From NCBI RefSeq assembly GCF_900110835.1, contig NZ_FOJG01000002.1, positions 1,330,979 to 1,394,978 of the forward strand: a stretch of DNA of 64,000 nucleotides. Reading direction: 5' to 3'. Every line of letters starts with the position of its first letter. The first letter of the stretch is position 1. The translations under genes and the position numbers were made by a program. Origin of the DNA: Chitinophaga arvensicola (GTDB lineage Bacteria; Bacteroidota; Bacteroidia; Chitinophagales; Chitinophagaceae). The notes beneath the pieces were generated by a model, which saw only the letters and a list, made by a program, of their open reading frames with translations, ran no database searches and was not told the origin of the DNA. Shown here piece after piece: positions 27,292-36,611 of this stretch.

Positions 27292-28170
27292 ATGAAGCCT
27301 CTTTTTGCTATACCGGGCGATAAAGCCCTGGAACAAAGTGTGTACCTGATAAAGGAAATAACACAACCCTTCTTTTCCACGGAATTCCACTTCCACCATG
27401 AGTGTCAGCTGGTATACGTAGAAGAAAGTGCGGGACGTCGTATCATTGGCGACAATATCAGTTATTTCGAAAGCGGGGAACTCATCTTTGTAGGATCCGG
27501 TACGCCACATGTATGGCACAATGAGCAGAAGTATTTTGAAGGCAAGGATCAACTGCAGGCACGCTCACTGGCGCTGTATATTTCACCGGATCTGCTGCTG
27601 GAGCACCTGGCGCCTTTTGTGAATACAGCAGCCGTTAAAACATGGCTCAAAAAGGCACAGCGGGGCATTCAGTTTCACGGAAAGGCCAAAGCGGAGATCT
27701 TGGCCCTGATGCGGGAAATGCTGCAACAGCAGGATCTTACACAGACCATCTCCTTTATTACCCTGCTCCAGAAAATGATGACGGCCAAAGAGTACAAACT
27801 CCTGGCCGGCACCAATTATGTAAACCTGTATAACGATAAGGATCAGTCCAGGATGGACGATATCTTCAAATATATTTTCCGGCATTTTAAACGGGATATT
27901 CCGCTCTCTGAAATTGCCGCCATTGCCGGGATTAATGTCCACTCCTTCTGTCGCTTCTTCAAAAGCCGCACCCAGCAATCTTTCACGCACTTCGTCAATG
28001 AACTCAGAATCGGATATGCGTGCAGGTTATTGCAGGAAAAAGAAATGTCGATGGTAGCGTTATCGAATAAGTGCGGGTACCGGAATACCACGCACTTTAA
28101 CCGTTTCTTCAAAAAAATAAAAGGGAAAACTCCACGGGAATATAAGCGGGAAGTCAGCTCCCTCGATTAA
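27292..28170 (+). CDS. AraC-family transcriptional regulator, predicted fucose-locus activator
   Basis: A 292-residue regulator: an N-terminal cupin-like sensor domain (about 10-150; FHFHHECQLVYVEE and GSGTPHVW) and a C-terminal double helix-turn-helix (about 190-288) with IPLSEIAAIAGINVHSFCRFFKS and the second-helix signature CGYRNTTHFNRFFKKIKGKTPREYK. It is divergent from the SDR-led operon and converges with the SGNH gene six bases downstream. An operator block identical at its own promoter and upstream of the second SusC suggests that it activates both fucoside operons in response to a fucose-type sugar (inference). Confidence 0.92.
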   Translation: MKPLFAIPGDKALEQSVYLIKEITQPFFSTEFHFHHECQLVYVEESAGRRIIGDNISYFESGELIFVGSGTPHVWHNEQKYFEGKDQLQARSLALYISPDLLLEHLAPFVNTAAVKTWLKKAQRGIQFHGKAKAEILALMREMLQQQDLTQTISFITLLQKMMTAKEYKLLAGTNYVNLYNDKDQSRMDDIFKYIFRHFKRDIPLSEIAAIAGINVHSFCRFFKSRTQQSFTHFVNELRIGYACRLLQEKEMSMVALSNKCGYRNTTHFNRFFKKIKGKTPREYKREVSSLD

Positions 28171-28176
28171 GCTTTA

Positions 28177-29334
28177 TTAGTTCACCAGGAAATTGACCAC
28201 ACGGCATACGGAGGCATCTGCCGGTTTGATCAGCGTAAGTGTGTGCGCACCCGGTTTCAGGTCATCACCCAGGATCAGGAACCAGGGCAGATAGAGACTC
28301 TTACTCCACTCCGTCCGCAGATCTTTTTGCTGTACAGCTCCACCATCGATGCGGTATTGAATAACACCTGCATCCGGACCGGACAACGTACTGATACCAA
28401 TGGTACGGCCTGTAAAAGGATATTCCACACTGGACAAAGCCGTATCGGATACCAGCATCGGCACTTTCACAAATCCTTCCCGGGTACCGGTTTTATCGGA
28501 AGGCTCCCATGACTCCACGATGTGAAAGCCTTTCAGCTGGTTGCTTTTATGAATATCACCATAATCACCATTTTCATAATTGCGCGGATCAGCGGCCGGT
28601 GGCAGCTTTGCAGACACCAGTTGCTTAGGAACAGGCAATTTAAAATCCTCCTCCAATAACCGTTTAATGGCTTCAAAGTAAAGCTGTTGCCCGAAAGGCG
28701 ACGGATGCAGGTCTTTAAAATCACCTTCCCAGGTAAATTCCTTTGCATCAATGCGGGTGGTAATTTCCTTCGCGAGATTGATAAACGGCAGGTGGTACTT
28801 TTTGGCGAGATCTTCATGCACCTTTACTTCTACCGGCACTTTACCAGCCCGATAATCGGCCATCTTATCAGGATCTACAAAAGCCATCAGCACTATATTC
28901 ATCTGTGGATTGGCTTTCAGCGCATGGCGGATAATCCCTTCCATAGCCCGGCGCTGCGTTACTTCATTGGTACCATTTACCCGGTCGTTCACAGCGGCTT
29001 CCACAAACAACAGGTCTATTTTCCCCTGGCCCAGCACATCATGCTGAAACCGGAACGAATGTGGTAAACTACCGAGCGACGGAATACCGGCATTGATAAA
29101 CCGGAAGTTGGTATTGTGATATGCTCCCGTCAGGTATTCACATACCTTGTCGCGCCACCCCTTCATATTGGTGATGGAACCACCCAGGAAGGCCACAGTG
29201 GCATTTCTGCCACCAGGCTCGATATAATACCTGGCATTATCCAGGTGACCATACCGGGTAATAAATTTATCCTGTGCGGATGTACTAACGGCAATGGCTA
29301 TACCCATCAGTAAGACTGCAATTTTCCTGATCAT
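28177..29334 (-). CDS. Secreted SGNH/GDSL-family esterase
   Basis: A 385-residue exported hydrolase with a signal peptide (cleavage near TSAQ). SGNH blocks are visible: GGSIT with nucleophile S53, the NAG glycine block near 81-83, N116 in AAVND, and DLHP with D208 and H210 completing the triad. A C-terminal beta-rich domain (about 250-385) follows. Such enzymes remove acetyl or other ester groups from glycans. As last gene of the SusC/SusD/GH95 operon, overlapping the GH95 gene by four bases, it probably deacetylates the fucosylated glycan so that GH95 and GH29 can act. Confidence 0.85.
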   Translation of the reverse strand: MIRKIAVLLMGIAIAVSTSAQDKFITRYGHLDNARYYIEPGGRNATVAFLGGSITNMKGWRDKVCEYLTGAYHNTNFRFINAGIPSLGSLPHSFRFQHDVLGQGKIDLLFVEAAVNDRVNGTNEVTQRRAMEGIIRHALKANPQMNIVLMAFVDPDKMADYRAGKVPVEVKVHEDLAKKYHLPFINLAKEITTRIDAKEFTWEGDFKDLHPSPFGQQLYFEAIKRLLEEDFKLPVPKQLVSAKLPPAADPRNYENGDYGDIHKSNQLKGFHIVESWEPSDKTGTREGFVKVPMLVSDTALSSVEYPFTGRTIGISTLSGPDAGVIQYRIDGGAVQQKDLRTEWSKSLYLPWFLILGDDLKPGAHTLTLIKPADASVCRVVNFLVN

Positions 29335-31673
29335 ATTTTAGTAGGTTGTATCTCCTTAATAGTACCGTTGATTTTTACTTTTACCTTATGGGTTGTAGGA
29401 CCGCTTATTTTATAACTGGCCACTACGCCATCTTTCCAGGTCATGTCTACCGTATAGTTTCCCCTGGCTTTGAGACCTTTTATGGCGCCGGAAGCTTTCC
29501 AGGCATCCGGAAGTGCGGGCAGCAGGTCGATGAAACCTGCATGACTCTGTACCAGCATTTCTGCAATACCGGCCGCGCCGCCATAGTTACCGTCGATCTG
29601 GAACGGAGGACCTGCGGAAAAGAGGTTTGGATAGATACCCCCACCAGGGCCATAGTTAATTTCCGTGTTGTACGTAGGCTTGATCAAACCGGAGAATAGT
29701 TTAAATGCCCGGTTGCCATCATGCAGTCTTGCCCAGAATAGTTGCTTATAGGCAATGGACCAGCTCGGACCGTCGTCTCCTCTTACTTCCAGTGTTTTTT
29801 TACAGGCTTCTGCCAGATCCGGTGTAGTTTCCGGTGTAATCAGCGAAGCCGGATACAGTCCATACAAATGTGAAATGTGCCGGTGGGTAGGCTCTGTTTC
29901 CTTGTATTCTTCCAGCCACTCCATTAGGCGGCCATCTTTCGCGATGCGGCCTGCCGGTGGCAGTTGCTTTAACTTATCTTCCAGGGTAGCAATAAATGTG
30001 GCATCCTTACCGAGTGTTTTCGCGGCCGTGATCACATTCATAAACAGCTCCCGGATAATCTGGTTATCGATCGTTGGACCATTGCAGATGCTGGCGTGCT
30101 GACCATTGGGCAGGTAAAACGAATTCTCCGGGGAAGAAGAAGGCGAAGTGACCAGCCAGCCGGTATGGTCATCCTTTACCAGGATGCTGCTGTAAAAGGC
30201 CGCAGATCCTTTCAGTACCGGGTAAATATCTTCGAGGTATTTTTTATCATTGGTAAATGCATAGTGTTCCCAGAGGTTGTTGCATAACCAGCCGGAACCG
30301 GATTTGGTAACACCCCAGGAAGCGCTTTCGCCGGGTTCGGTAAAGCCCCATACGTTGGTGATCACGTGGGCTACCCAGCCTTCTGCATTATAGTACGCTT
30401 TGGCAGTTCTTTCGCCGGGTTGTACCATTCCCTTTACCAGTGCCGCCAGCGGCAGATTAAGCTCAGAAAGGTTACTCACTTCTACGGGCCAGTGATTCAT
30501 CTGCACATTTACATCGAGGTGATAATCGCCGTTCCAGGGTGTCTGGATCTGGTTGGCCCATAAGCCCTGTAAATTGGGGGGCAGCAATCCTACGCGGGTA
30601 CTGCTGATAGTGAGATAGCGGCCGTACTGGTAAAACAGCACCGGCAGTCCGTTATCTGCCGCAGGCGCCTGGTGGAAATTGATAAGGCGCTGATCGGTAG
30701 GTACATCAGTAGCGGAAACGCCGCCGAGGTCCATACTAACGCGACGGAATAAACGCTGATAGGCTGCGATGTGTAATTTCTTTTGCTGTGCATAGTTTTG
30801 TTTCATGGCGGCAGCCAGCAGCCGCTGTGTTTGCGCGGTATAGCCGGGATTGTTGAAATCCGTAGCGGTAGATACATAGAGGATTGCTTCGGTAGCATTC
30901 TTTATCACCAGTGTATCCTTGTCCGTTAGTAATTCACCGCCTTGCAGTTTTGCCTGTACACGGGTCAGGTATTTCATACCGGGGTTAGCGGTACCACTTT
31001 TCAATTCACCGGACATCTGCAGTTCTTTGCCTTTCAGTTGTACGGTGGCGCGCTCCGGGCGACTGATACCAATCCTGCAATTCAGCTGGCCGGGTTTGGA
31101 GGCAGTTAAGCGGATCACCGCCACATCACCGTTGAAATCGGTGAAGTACTCCCGCGTATAGCCTACACCGTTCACTTCGTAACGGGCAGTGGCTACGGCA
31201 TCATCTAGCGATAAAGCTCTTTCATAACGGGAAGGGCTATCTTTTTTTGGATAGGCATATTCCAGGGACAGTTCTCCCAGCATCTGGAAGCAGCCGAAAG
31301 GCACATCAGCAGATCCCTTGCCGGTGCACACAAACGACTTGTCCATCAATGCCTGTGCTTCATTGTTCTTCCCTTCTTTCAATAACTGGCGGATAGCAGG
31401 GAGTTGTTTGTACGCCTCATAATTGTTGGCGTCCTGCGGTGCGCCGGACCAGAGGGTAATATCATTTAAGACAATCTTCTCCCGGTTCACCCCTCCATCA
31501 GGAGTCATACCCAGCCGGCCATTTCCCAGCGGGAGCGTTTCCTCCCATATTTTGGCGGGTTTATTATACCAGAGTCTCAGGGGCGATTGCTGTGCAGCCG
31601 CTATGGCTGGCCAGATCGCAGCTGCCAATACGATAAGAAGAATGTACCGGAAAGAAGATTGTTGTTGATTCAT
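29331..31673 (-). CDS. GH95 alpha-L-fucosidase/galactosidase
   Basis: A 780-residue inverting glycosidase with a signal peptide (cleavage near AAAQ). GH95 features in order: LPLGNGRLGM near 45-55, WNGDYHLDVNVQMNHWP in the barrel, SPSSSPENSF with likely general acid E516, and PFQIDGNYGG with the essential aspartate D694. Members cleave alpha-1,2-L-fucosyl or alpha-L-galactosyl ends, for example in xyloglucan side chains or host-type glycans. It lies 51 bases after the SusD gene and overlaps the esterase gene. It is a more standard GH95 than the one at 19665. Confidence 0.95.
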   Translation of the reverse strand: MNQQQSSFRYILLIVLAAAIWPAIAAAQQSPLRLWYNKPAKIWEETLPLGNGRLGMTPDGGVNREKIVLNDITLWSGAPQDANNYEAYKQLPAIRQLLKEGKNNEAQALMDKSFVCTGKGSADVPFGCFQMLGELSLEYAYPKKDSPSRYERALSLDDAVATARYEVNGVGYTREYFTDFNGDVAVIRLTASKPGQLNCRIGISRPERATVQLKGKELQMSGELKSGTANPGMKYLTRVQAKLQGGELLTDKDTLVIKNATEAILYVSTATDFNNPGYTAQTQRLLAAAMKQNYAQQKKLHIAAYQRLFRRVSMDLGGVSATDVPTDQRLINFHQAPAADNGLPVLFYQYGRYLTISSTRVGLLPPNLQGLWANQIQTPWNGDYHLDVNVQMNHWPVEVSNLSELNLPLAALVKGMVQPGERTAKAYYNAEGWVAHVITNVWGFTEPGESASWGVTKSGSGWLCNNLWEHYAFTNDKKYLEDIYPVLKGSAAFYSSILVKDDHTGWLVTSPSSSPENSFYLPNGQHASICNGPTIDNQIIRELFMNVITAAKTLGKDATFIATLEDKLKQLPPAGRIAKDGRLMEWLEEYKETEPTHRHISHLYGLYPASLITPETTPDLAEACKKTLEVRGDDGPSWSIAYKQLFWARLHDGNRAFKLFSGLIKPTYNTEINYGPGGGIYPNLFSAGPPFQIDGNYGGAAGIAEMLVQSHAGFIDLLPALPDAWKASGAIKGLKARGNYTVDMTWKDGVVASYKISGPTTHKVKVKINGTIKEIQPTKI

Positions 31674-31724
31674 ATGCTTTAGTTACGTACCGTAAAGATA
31701 ATTTTCTATGAAAAGTTTTTCTGT

Positions 31725-33242
31725 TTATTTATAGGCCGGGTTCTGAATCAGTACCCCGTTGCTTTTATCTATCTCTGACTGGGGAAGCGGCCATTGATAA
31801 TATTTATCTTCAAAATGATACGCCACAATCCCATCTTTCACATTATTCAACACCGGACCTGCAATATGCCACCTGCGCAGATCGTAGTAGCGCAGTCCTT
31901 CGAAAGCAAGTTCTATGCGTCTTTCATGACGGATACGTTCCCGCATCGCGTCTTTGCTCATCGCCGCAGGGAATTCCGGCATGTTCACCCTGCCCCGTAA
32001 ATCCTTCATGGCTTTGTACACGCTGGCATCCGGACCATTCAGTTCATTCTGTGCTTCTGCATACATCAGCAATATTTCACCGAGGCGGAACACCACCGCA
32101 TTTTGCTGGCTCAGGGTAGAAAAGCCAAAAGGAATATTGGCCGGTTCCAGGAACTTCATCACACCATAACCCGTAGGACGGCTGTTGGACGGCGTATGTA
32201 CTTTACCGTTACCAAAGTCAGGATGATCCACGAATACGGTCTTGGCTAAACGTGGATCCCTGTTCTGAAAAGGCGCTGCGGTATTGGTTAAGGGGGAAAC
32301 GCCATATGGCAGCCCGTCGGTGCACTCGAACGCATCTACGAAATTCTGCAAGGGACTTGCCACGAGCCAGTCGCCATAATACATATCCCAGGGGGTGGTA
32401 TTATTTGGCGCGAGGAAGTTAACGGAGAAAATGATTTCCGGGTTGTTTTTTTGCGTGGCATCACGGAAAAGATCTTCAAACTTCGGACTCAGTGTGTAAG
32501 AAGCCTGTATGGCCAACGCGAGGTCTCTTACCTGTTTCAGGATTTCGGGATCGGGCGTGCCCGTTTTGCCATAGGCTACAAACAGCAGGATGCGCGCTTT
32601 CAAAGCCTGTGCGGAAGTTACCGCCGCATGGCCGCCATTCTGCGGATAGGGCGTAGCATTCAGACTGGCGATACTGAAATCGAGGTCGGTCATCACCTGT
32701 TTCAGGATGTCTGCTGCCGGCACTTTCGCCTGGAATTGTGTTTCCAGTGTGAGTGGTTCCAGCACCAGTGGTACGTCGCCGTACATCTGGTATAGCTGCC
32801 AGTAGTAGAACGCTCTGAGGAAGCGTACTTCCGCTTCATACTTTTTCTTGTCGGCGTCGGGGAAATCGCTGCCCTGGTAGGCGGCAGACTGTTTCAGGAA
32901 TTGATTCACCCGGGCAATGGCGGTGTAGCTGTCGTTGTACAACCCGCTGATATAGCCGCCTGTGGATGGACTGATACTACCCGCCACTACTTCCCGGGCG
33001 GCGCCGGAATTGTGCTGGGCAAAGCCGTTGTCGGTATAGCAATCCCATACCGGTATCTCCACCGCCCATTCTGCGGCCTGCAGAGAGGCATAGCACGCCG
33101 TGAGCGCTTTATCAAAATCTGCCCGCTTCTTCCAGAAGGTGGCAGAAGAAATTTTATCTTCCGGGTTCAGATCCAGACTTTTTGTACAGGCGGTGAACAT
33201 CAGTCCCAGCAGTACGATGAGGGTATACTTATGCATTTTCAT
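31725..33242 (-). CDS. SusD/RagB-family glycan-binding lipoprotein
   Basis: A 505-residue lipoprotein when started at the ATG at 33242. The lipobox FTAC gives C19. SusD landmarks are EVRFLRAFYYWQLYQMYGDVP, GEILLMYAEAQNEL and the C-terminal RHERRIELAFEGLRYYDLRRW. ATGs at 33248 and 33236 are equally possible, and the open frame reaches 33395 inside susC without meaning. It follows SusC closely and serves as the surface lid that captures the glycan for this fucoside locus. Confidence 0.93.
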   Translation of the reverse strand: MKMHKYTLIVLLGLMFTACTKSLDLNPEDKISSATFWKKRADFDKALTACYASLQAAEWAVEIPVWDCYTDNGFAQHNSGAAREVVAGSISPSTGGYISGLYNDSYTAIARVNQFLKQSAAYQGSDFPDADKKKYEAEVRFLRAFYYWQLYQMYGDVPLVLEPLTLETQFQAKVPAADILKQVMTDLDFSIASLNATPYPQNGGHAAVTSAQALKARILLFVAYGKTGTPDPEILKQVRDLALAIQASYTLSPKFEDLFRDATQKNNPEIIFSVNFLAPNNTTPWDMYYGDWLVASPLQNFVDAFECTDGLPYGVSPLTNTAAPFQNRDPRLAKTVFVDHPDFGNGKVHTPSNSRPTGYGVMKFLEPANIPFGFSTLSQQNAVVFRLGEILLMYAEAQNELNGPDASVYKAMKDLRGRVNMPEFPAAMSKDAMRERIRHERRIELAFEGLRYYDLRRWHIAGPVLNNVKDGIVAYHFEDKYYQWPLPQSEIDKSNGVLIQNPAYK

Positions 33243-33252
33243 AACCATGGAA

Positions 33253-36200
33253 TTAAAACTTAACATTGATACCAAAAGAATAGATCTTATTCTGCGGATA
33301 CTGTACAAAACGGCCGCTCTCATATCGTTCCGGGTCCAGGCCCTTGTATTTGGTGGCGGTGAAAAGGTTATCACCGGAGAAATACACGCGCACATTATCG
33401 ATACCGATCTGACGTGTAACCCTTACCGGTAGTGTGTACCCGAAAGTCAGGTTTTTCAGACGCAGATAAGAGGCATCCTGCAGGTAGTAGGAAGATGCGC
33501 GACGCACCCTGTCTGGTGCGTTCCAACCCCAGTAGATCTTCGGCATGGTGGTAGAGTGATTGGTGGGCGTCCAGCGGTCACGCCAGTCGGTAGTGGGCGG
33601 TGAACCCTGTACAAACGGAATGGTACCCCAGTCGCTCACAAAAAACTTCACGTTATTTACGCCCTGTGCCATGGCAGAAATATCAAATCCTTTCCACTGT
33701 GCGGAGATGCGCAGGGAGTAGTTCATGGCCGGGTAGTTGCCGGACATGATAATACGGTCGTCGTCGTTGATCACACCATCACCGTTCTGGTCCTTGAACT
33801 TCAGGTCGCCGGCAACGGTGGCGTCGTTGTATTGTTTGGGAGAATTTTTCACTTCATCTTCCGACTGGAAAATGCCGATCTGTTCCAGCATGTAATAGGC
33901 ATTGTACTCCTCTCCTTCCTGGCGGATGCGGTAGCCATCTATCTGCCTGGCGCCGTAGCTGACCAGTTTATTTTTATAATGCTCCAATGTACCGCCAATA
34001 GTGTAGTTCAGGTCTTTTAAGGCGCCGCGTTGTACCAGGTGATTGTATGCCAGTCCGAGTTCTATACCGGTATTATCCAGCGTACCATTGTTGATAGTTG
34101 GCGGTTGCAGCCCTACTGCGCCGGTTACCTGTGCATTGGCTAAAATATCGCTGGTCCTTTTCTTGTACCAGTCGGCCGTTACATTCCATCCTTTGAATAC
34201 ATCGATGTCCAGTCCGATATCAGAGATAGTGGTGGTTTCCCAGCGGATACCCGGATTGGCGAGTTGTTCCTGTGCTACACCGGTATTAAGGGTGGCATCA
34301 TCGAAGGAATAGTTACCGGTGAAACTGAGAATAGACTGGTAAGGATAGTTACCGATATTCTGGTTGCCGAGTTTACCCCAGCTACCGCGCACTTTCAGGT
34401 TATCGAGCCATCCCGGGTGCAGGTTTTTCATAAATGATTCCTCTGTAACGCGCCATGCGGCAGAGAATGACGGGAATGCTGCCCAGCGGGAAGTGGGTGT
34501 TAGGCGGGAAGATCCGTCATAACGCAGGTTTGCTTCCAGCAGGTAGCGGTCCTTGAAGTTATAGTTGAACCGTCCGAAGAAAGACATCAGCGCCCAGCCA
34601 TTTTTGGTACCGTTGGCATATTGAATAGAAGGACTACCGGCATCGAGCTGGCGGAGATCATCTGTCGGGAAGTTCTTACGGGCTGCTTTCAGGTATTGAT
34701 AAGTGCTGCTTTCGTTATTATATCCCGCCATCAGTTTAAATCCATGACCGCCGAAAGCGCGCTCGTAGTTCAGGTAAGAATAAAGGTTGGTGTAAATATT
34801 CTGCTGATCCTGTGTTTCCAGTCCGCCGCCCAGATCCAGTGTGGTCATGAATGCGTTGGTCTTGAAATTATACAGCTGTAATGGCGGGCGGAAATCGTTG
34901 TATTTATCAAAGGTAGCATTCACCGCTGCCTTGGTGTACCAGCTAAGGTGTTTGGTGAGTTGTACTTCAAACCATCCCTGCGCATTGATCGCATAGTCGT
35001 CGGTGTTATGATTGATTTTTCCGTCGAGCAGTGCAATGGGATTTTTGTTGTTGTATTCAAAATCGTAGGCTTTGTAGGTATACCTGCCGCTGCCATCCGC
35101 CAGTTGGGGAGAATAGGTAGGCGCCTGCGACATGGCGGAGAGGAACATATCTTCCGCACCAAAAACGGGGGCTTCTTTCTTACCGGATTTCAGGGCCACG
35201 TTGGCGCCGAAGCGGATAGCTTTATTCACCTGTGAGGTAATGTTCAGGCGGGCATTATACTTTTTGTAATTAAAGCCTTTCATGATGCCCTGCTGATCTA
35301 CATATCCTACAGAGGCATTGTAAGTGGTACCACCACGGCCACCACTAAACGAAATATTATGATTCTGTGTGGGTGCTGTCTGGAAGATGAGACTGAGCCA
35401 GTCTGTATTCGGATACAATTTATGATCCGTGGCATTCCGGTAGAGATCTATCTGATCCTGCGGATACAGGCCTGTATTGAGGCCGGAGTTGATGCGGGCT
35501 TCATTGTACAACTCCATATATTCGGCGGAATTGGTAATGAGCTTGAATAATTTGGTAGGTTTATAGATGCCGTAGTTGCCATCATATTGTACCACCATTT
35601 TACCATCAATACCCTGTTTGGTAGTAACAAGAATAACGCCGTTGGCTGCACGGGCGCCATAGATAGAAGCGGAGGCCGCATCTTTCAGTACAGAGATATT
35701 TTCAATATTGTTAGGATTCAGATCGGCCAGTTTGCCTTCCACGCCATCAATGAGTACCAGCGGATCTACGCCGGCGCCGCTGTAGGTGCCTGTTCCACGG
35801 ATGCGGATCGACATTCCTTCATTGCCGGGTTCACCGGTGCTTTGCACTACCTGCACACCGGCCATGGTACCTTGCAGCATGGCGGCGGGGTTGGTTACGG
35901 GCCGGGTAAGCAGGTCGGCGCCTTTCACAGTGGCCACTGCCCCGGTGAGGTTTACTTTTTTCTGTGTGCCGTAACCGATCACGACTACTTCGTCGATGAC
36001 TTTGGTGTCTGTTTCCATAATAACGTCGATGGACGTACGATTATTAACAGCTACCGTTTGTGATTTAAAACCATAGGCCGACAAGAGCAAGGCGGCGTTG
36101 CCGGGAACGGTAATTTTAAAGATCCCTGCCCCGTCGGTAGTGGTACCGTTGGTGGCGCCCTGTACCCGGATAGTGACACCTGGTATGGGATTGCTGCCGT

Positions 36201-36336
36201 CTTTCACGCGTCCCTGAATAGTAATGGCAGGCGTTTGTGCGTGAGTGGCCTGGAAAAGACACAGGAGGCCAGCTATGAGCGCAAGGAGTGGCAGGCCATG
36301 TTTAAATGGCCCCTTTCGTGGAACTGATTGTCGCAT
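33253..36336 (-). CDS. SusC/RagA-family TonB-dependent outer-membrane transporter
   Basis: A 1027-residue transporter: signal peptide (cleavage near THAQ), carboxypeptidase-like regulatory domain (about 38-112), TonB-box region VIDEVVVIGYGTQKK, plug domain with RIRGTGTYSGAGVDPL and LIDGVEGK, and a beta-barrel ending in INVKF. It pairs with the downstream SusD gene and imports the oligosaccharide handled by the GH95, esterase and GH29 enzymes. Its promoter is predicted at 36478-36485, giving a leader of about 135 bases. Confidence 0.95.
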   Translation of the reverse strand: MRQSVPRKGPFKHGLPLLALIAGLLCLFQATHAQTPAITIQGRVKDGSNPIPGVTIRVQGATNGTTTDGAGIFKITVPGNAALLLSAYGFKSQTVAVNNRTSIDVIMETDTKVIDEVVVIGYGTQKKVNLTGAVATVKGADLLTRPVTNPAAMLQGTMAGVQVVQSTGEPGNEGMSIRIRGTGTYSGAGVDPLVLIDGVEGKLADLNPNNIENISVLKDAASASIYGARAANGVILVTTKQGIDGKMVVQYDGNYGIYKPTKLFKLITNSAEYMELYNEARINSGLNTGLYPQDQIDLYRNATDHKLYPNTDWLSLIFQTAPTQNHNISFSGGRGGTTYNASVGYVDQQGIMKGFNYKKYNARLNITSQVNKAIRFGANVALKSGKKEAPVFGAEDMFLSAMSQAPTYSPQLADGSGRYTYKAYDFEYNNKNPIALLDGKINHNTDDYAINAQGWFEVQLTKHLSWYTKAAVNATFDKYNDFRPPLQLYNFKTNAFMTTLDLGGGLETQDQQNIYTNLYSYLNYERAFGGHGFKLMAGYNNESSTYQYLKAARKNFPTDDLRQLDAGSPSIQYANGTKNGWALMSFFGRFNYNFKDRYLLEANLRYDGSSRLTPTSRWAAFPSFSAAWRVTEESFMKNLHPGWLDNLKVRGSWGKLGNQNIGNYPYQSILSFTGNYSFDDATLNTGVAQEQLANPGIRWETTTISDIGLDIDVFKGWNVTADWYKKRTSDILANAQVTGAVGLQPPTINNGTLDNTGIELGLAYNHLVQRGALKDLNYTIGGTLEHYKNKLVSYGARQIDGYRIRQEGEEYNAYYMLEQIGIFQSEDEVKNSPKQYNDATVAGDLKFKDQNGDGVINDDDRIIMSGNYPAMNYSLRISAQWKGFDISAMAQGVNNVKFFVSDWGTIPFVQGSPPTTDWRDRWTPTNHSTTMPKIYWGWNAPDRVRRASSYYLQDASYLRLKNLTFGYTLPVRVTRQIGIDNVRVYFSGDNLFTATKYKGLDPERYESGRFVQYPQNKIYSFGINVKF

Positions 36337-36477
36337 TGTGGTTGATTTAAATTTTTCAAAACGTGGATTATCTACCGTGGTAAATAACCCGGGAATCCTT
36401 CATTGGCATTACATCAGCTGATAGAAATGTAAGAGATACGTTTAATCGGTGGAATACTACTTTACATGATACGATAT

Positions 36478-36485
36478 CAAAATTA
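36478..36485 (-). promoter_or_regulatory. Predicted -7 box of the second SusC operon
   Basis: Read on the minus strand this is TAATTTTG, a perfect TAnnTTTG. It lies exactly 31 bases downstream of the palindrome at 36517-36530, the same spacing as in the first fucose operon. No -33 TTTG is found at the standard distance. Confidence 0.6.
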
Positions 36486-36513
36486 ACGGCAGATGCGCTA
36501 CAACTTCCTATGA

Positions 36514-36548
36514 AAATTGACTTAAATCAACACTATTTTGACTTTATT
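36514..36548. promoter_or_regulatory. Predicted AraC operator upstream of SusC, second copy
   Basis: Identical over 35 bases to 27228-27262, with the palindrome TTGACTTAAATCAA at 36517-36530. The constant offset of 9286 between the copies continues on both sides, although the flanking sequence has diverged. Confidence 0.7.
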
Positions 36549-36611
36549 TGGGATTTATGGTATTTCAGGCAGACAATATGAGGTCTTTTATTTATTACGG
36601 ACCAGGGCTCT
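36549..36611 (+). other. Relic of an araC promoter and start region
   Basis: Aligned without gaps to the araC upstream region at offset 9286, this stretch keeps a -7-like TATTTCAG (36561-36568) and GACAATATGA around an ATG at 36578, at the same spacing as araC. After that ATG the frame stops after 11 codons (MRSFIYYGPGL), inside the 3' end of the opposite serine hydrolase gene. It looks like the remains of a duplicated regulator start, with the gene body lost. Confidence 0.45.

Noticed and set aside
33243..33395. Open N-terminal extension of the second SusD frame
   Set aside because: It overlaps the end of susC on the same strand. The lipoprotein signal starts only at 33242 or a few codons around it.
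36342..36359. TTGATTTAA...TTCAA near the SusC start, resembling the AraC palindrome
   Set aside because: Only one half-site matches and the symmetry is poor. It lies downstream of the predicted promoter in an A/T-rich leader, so chance is likely.
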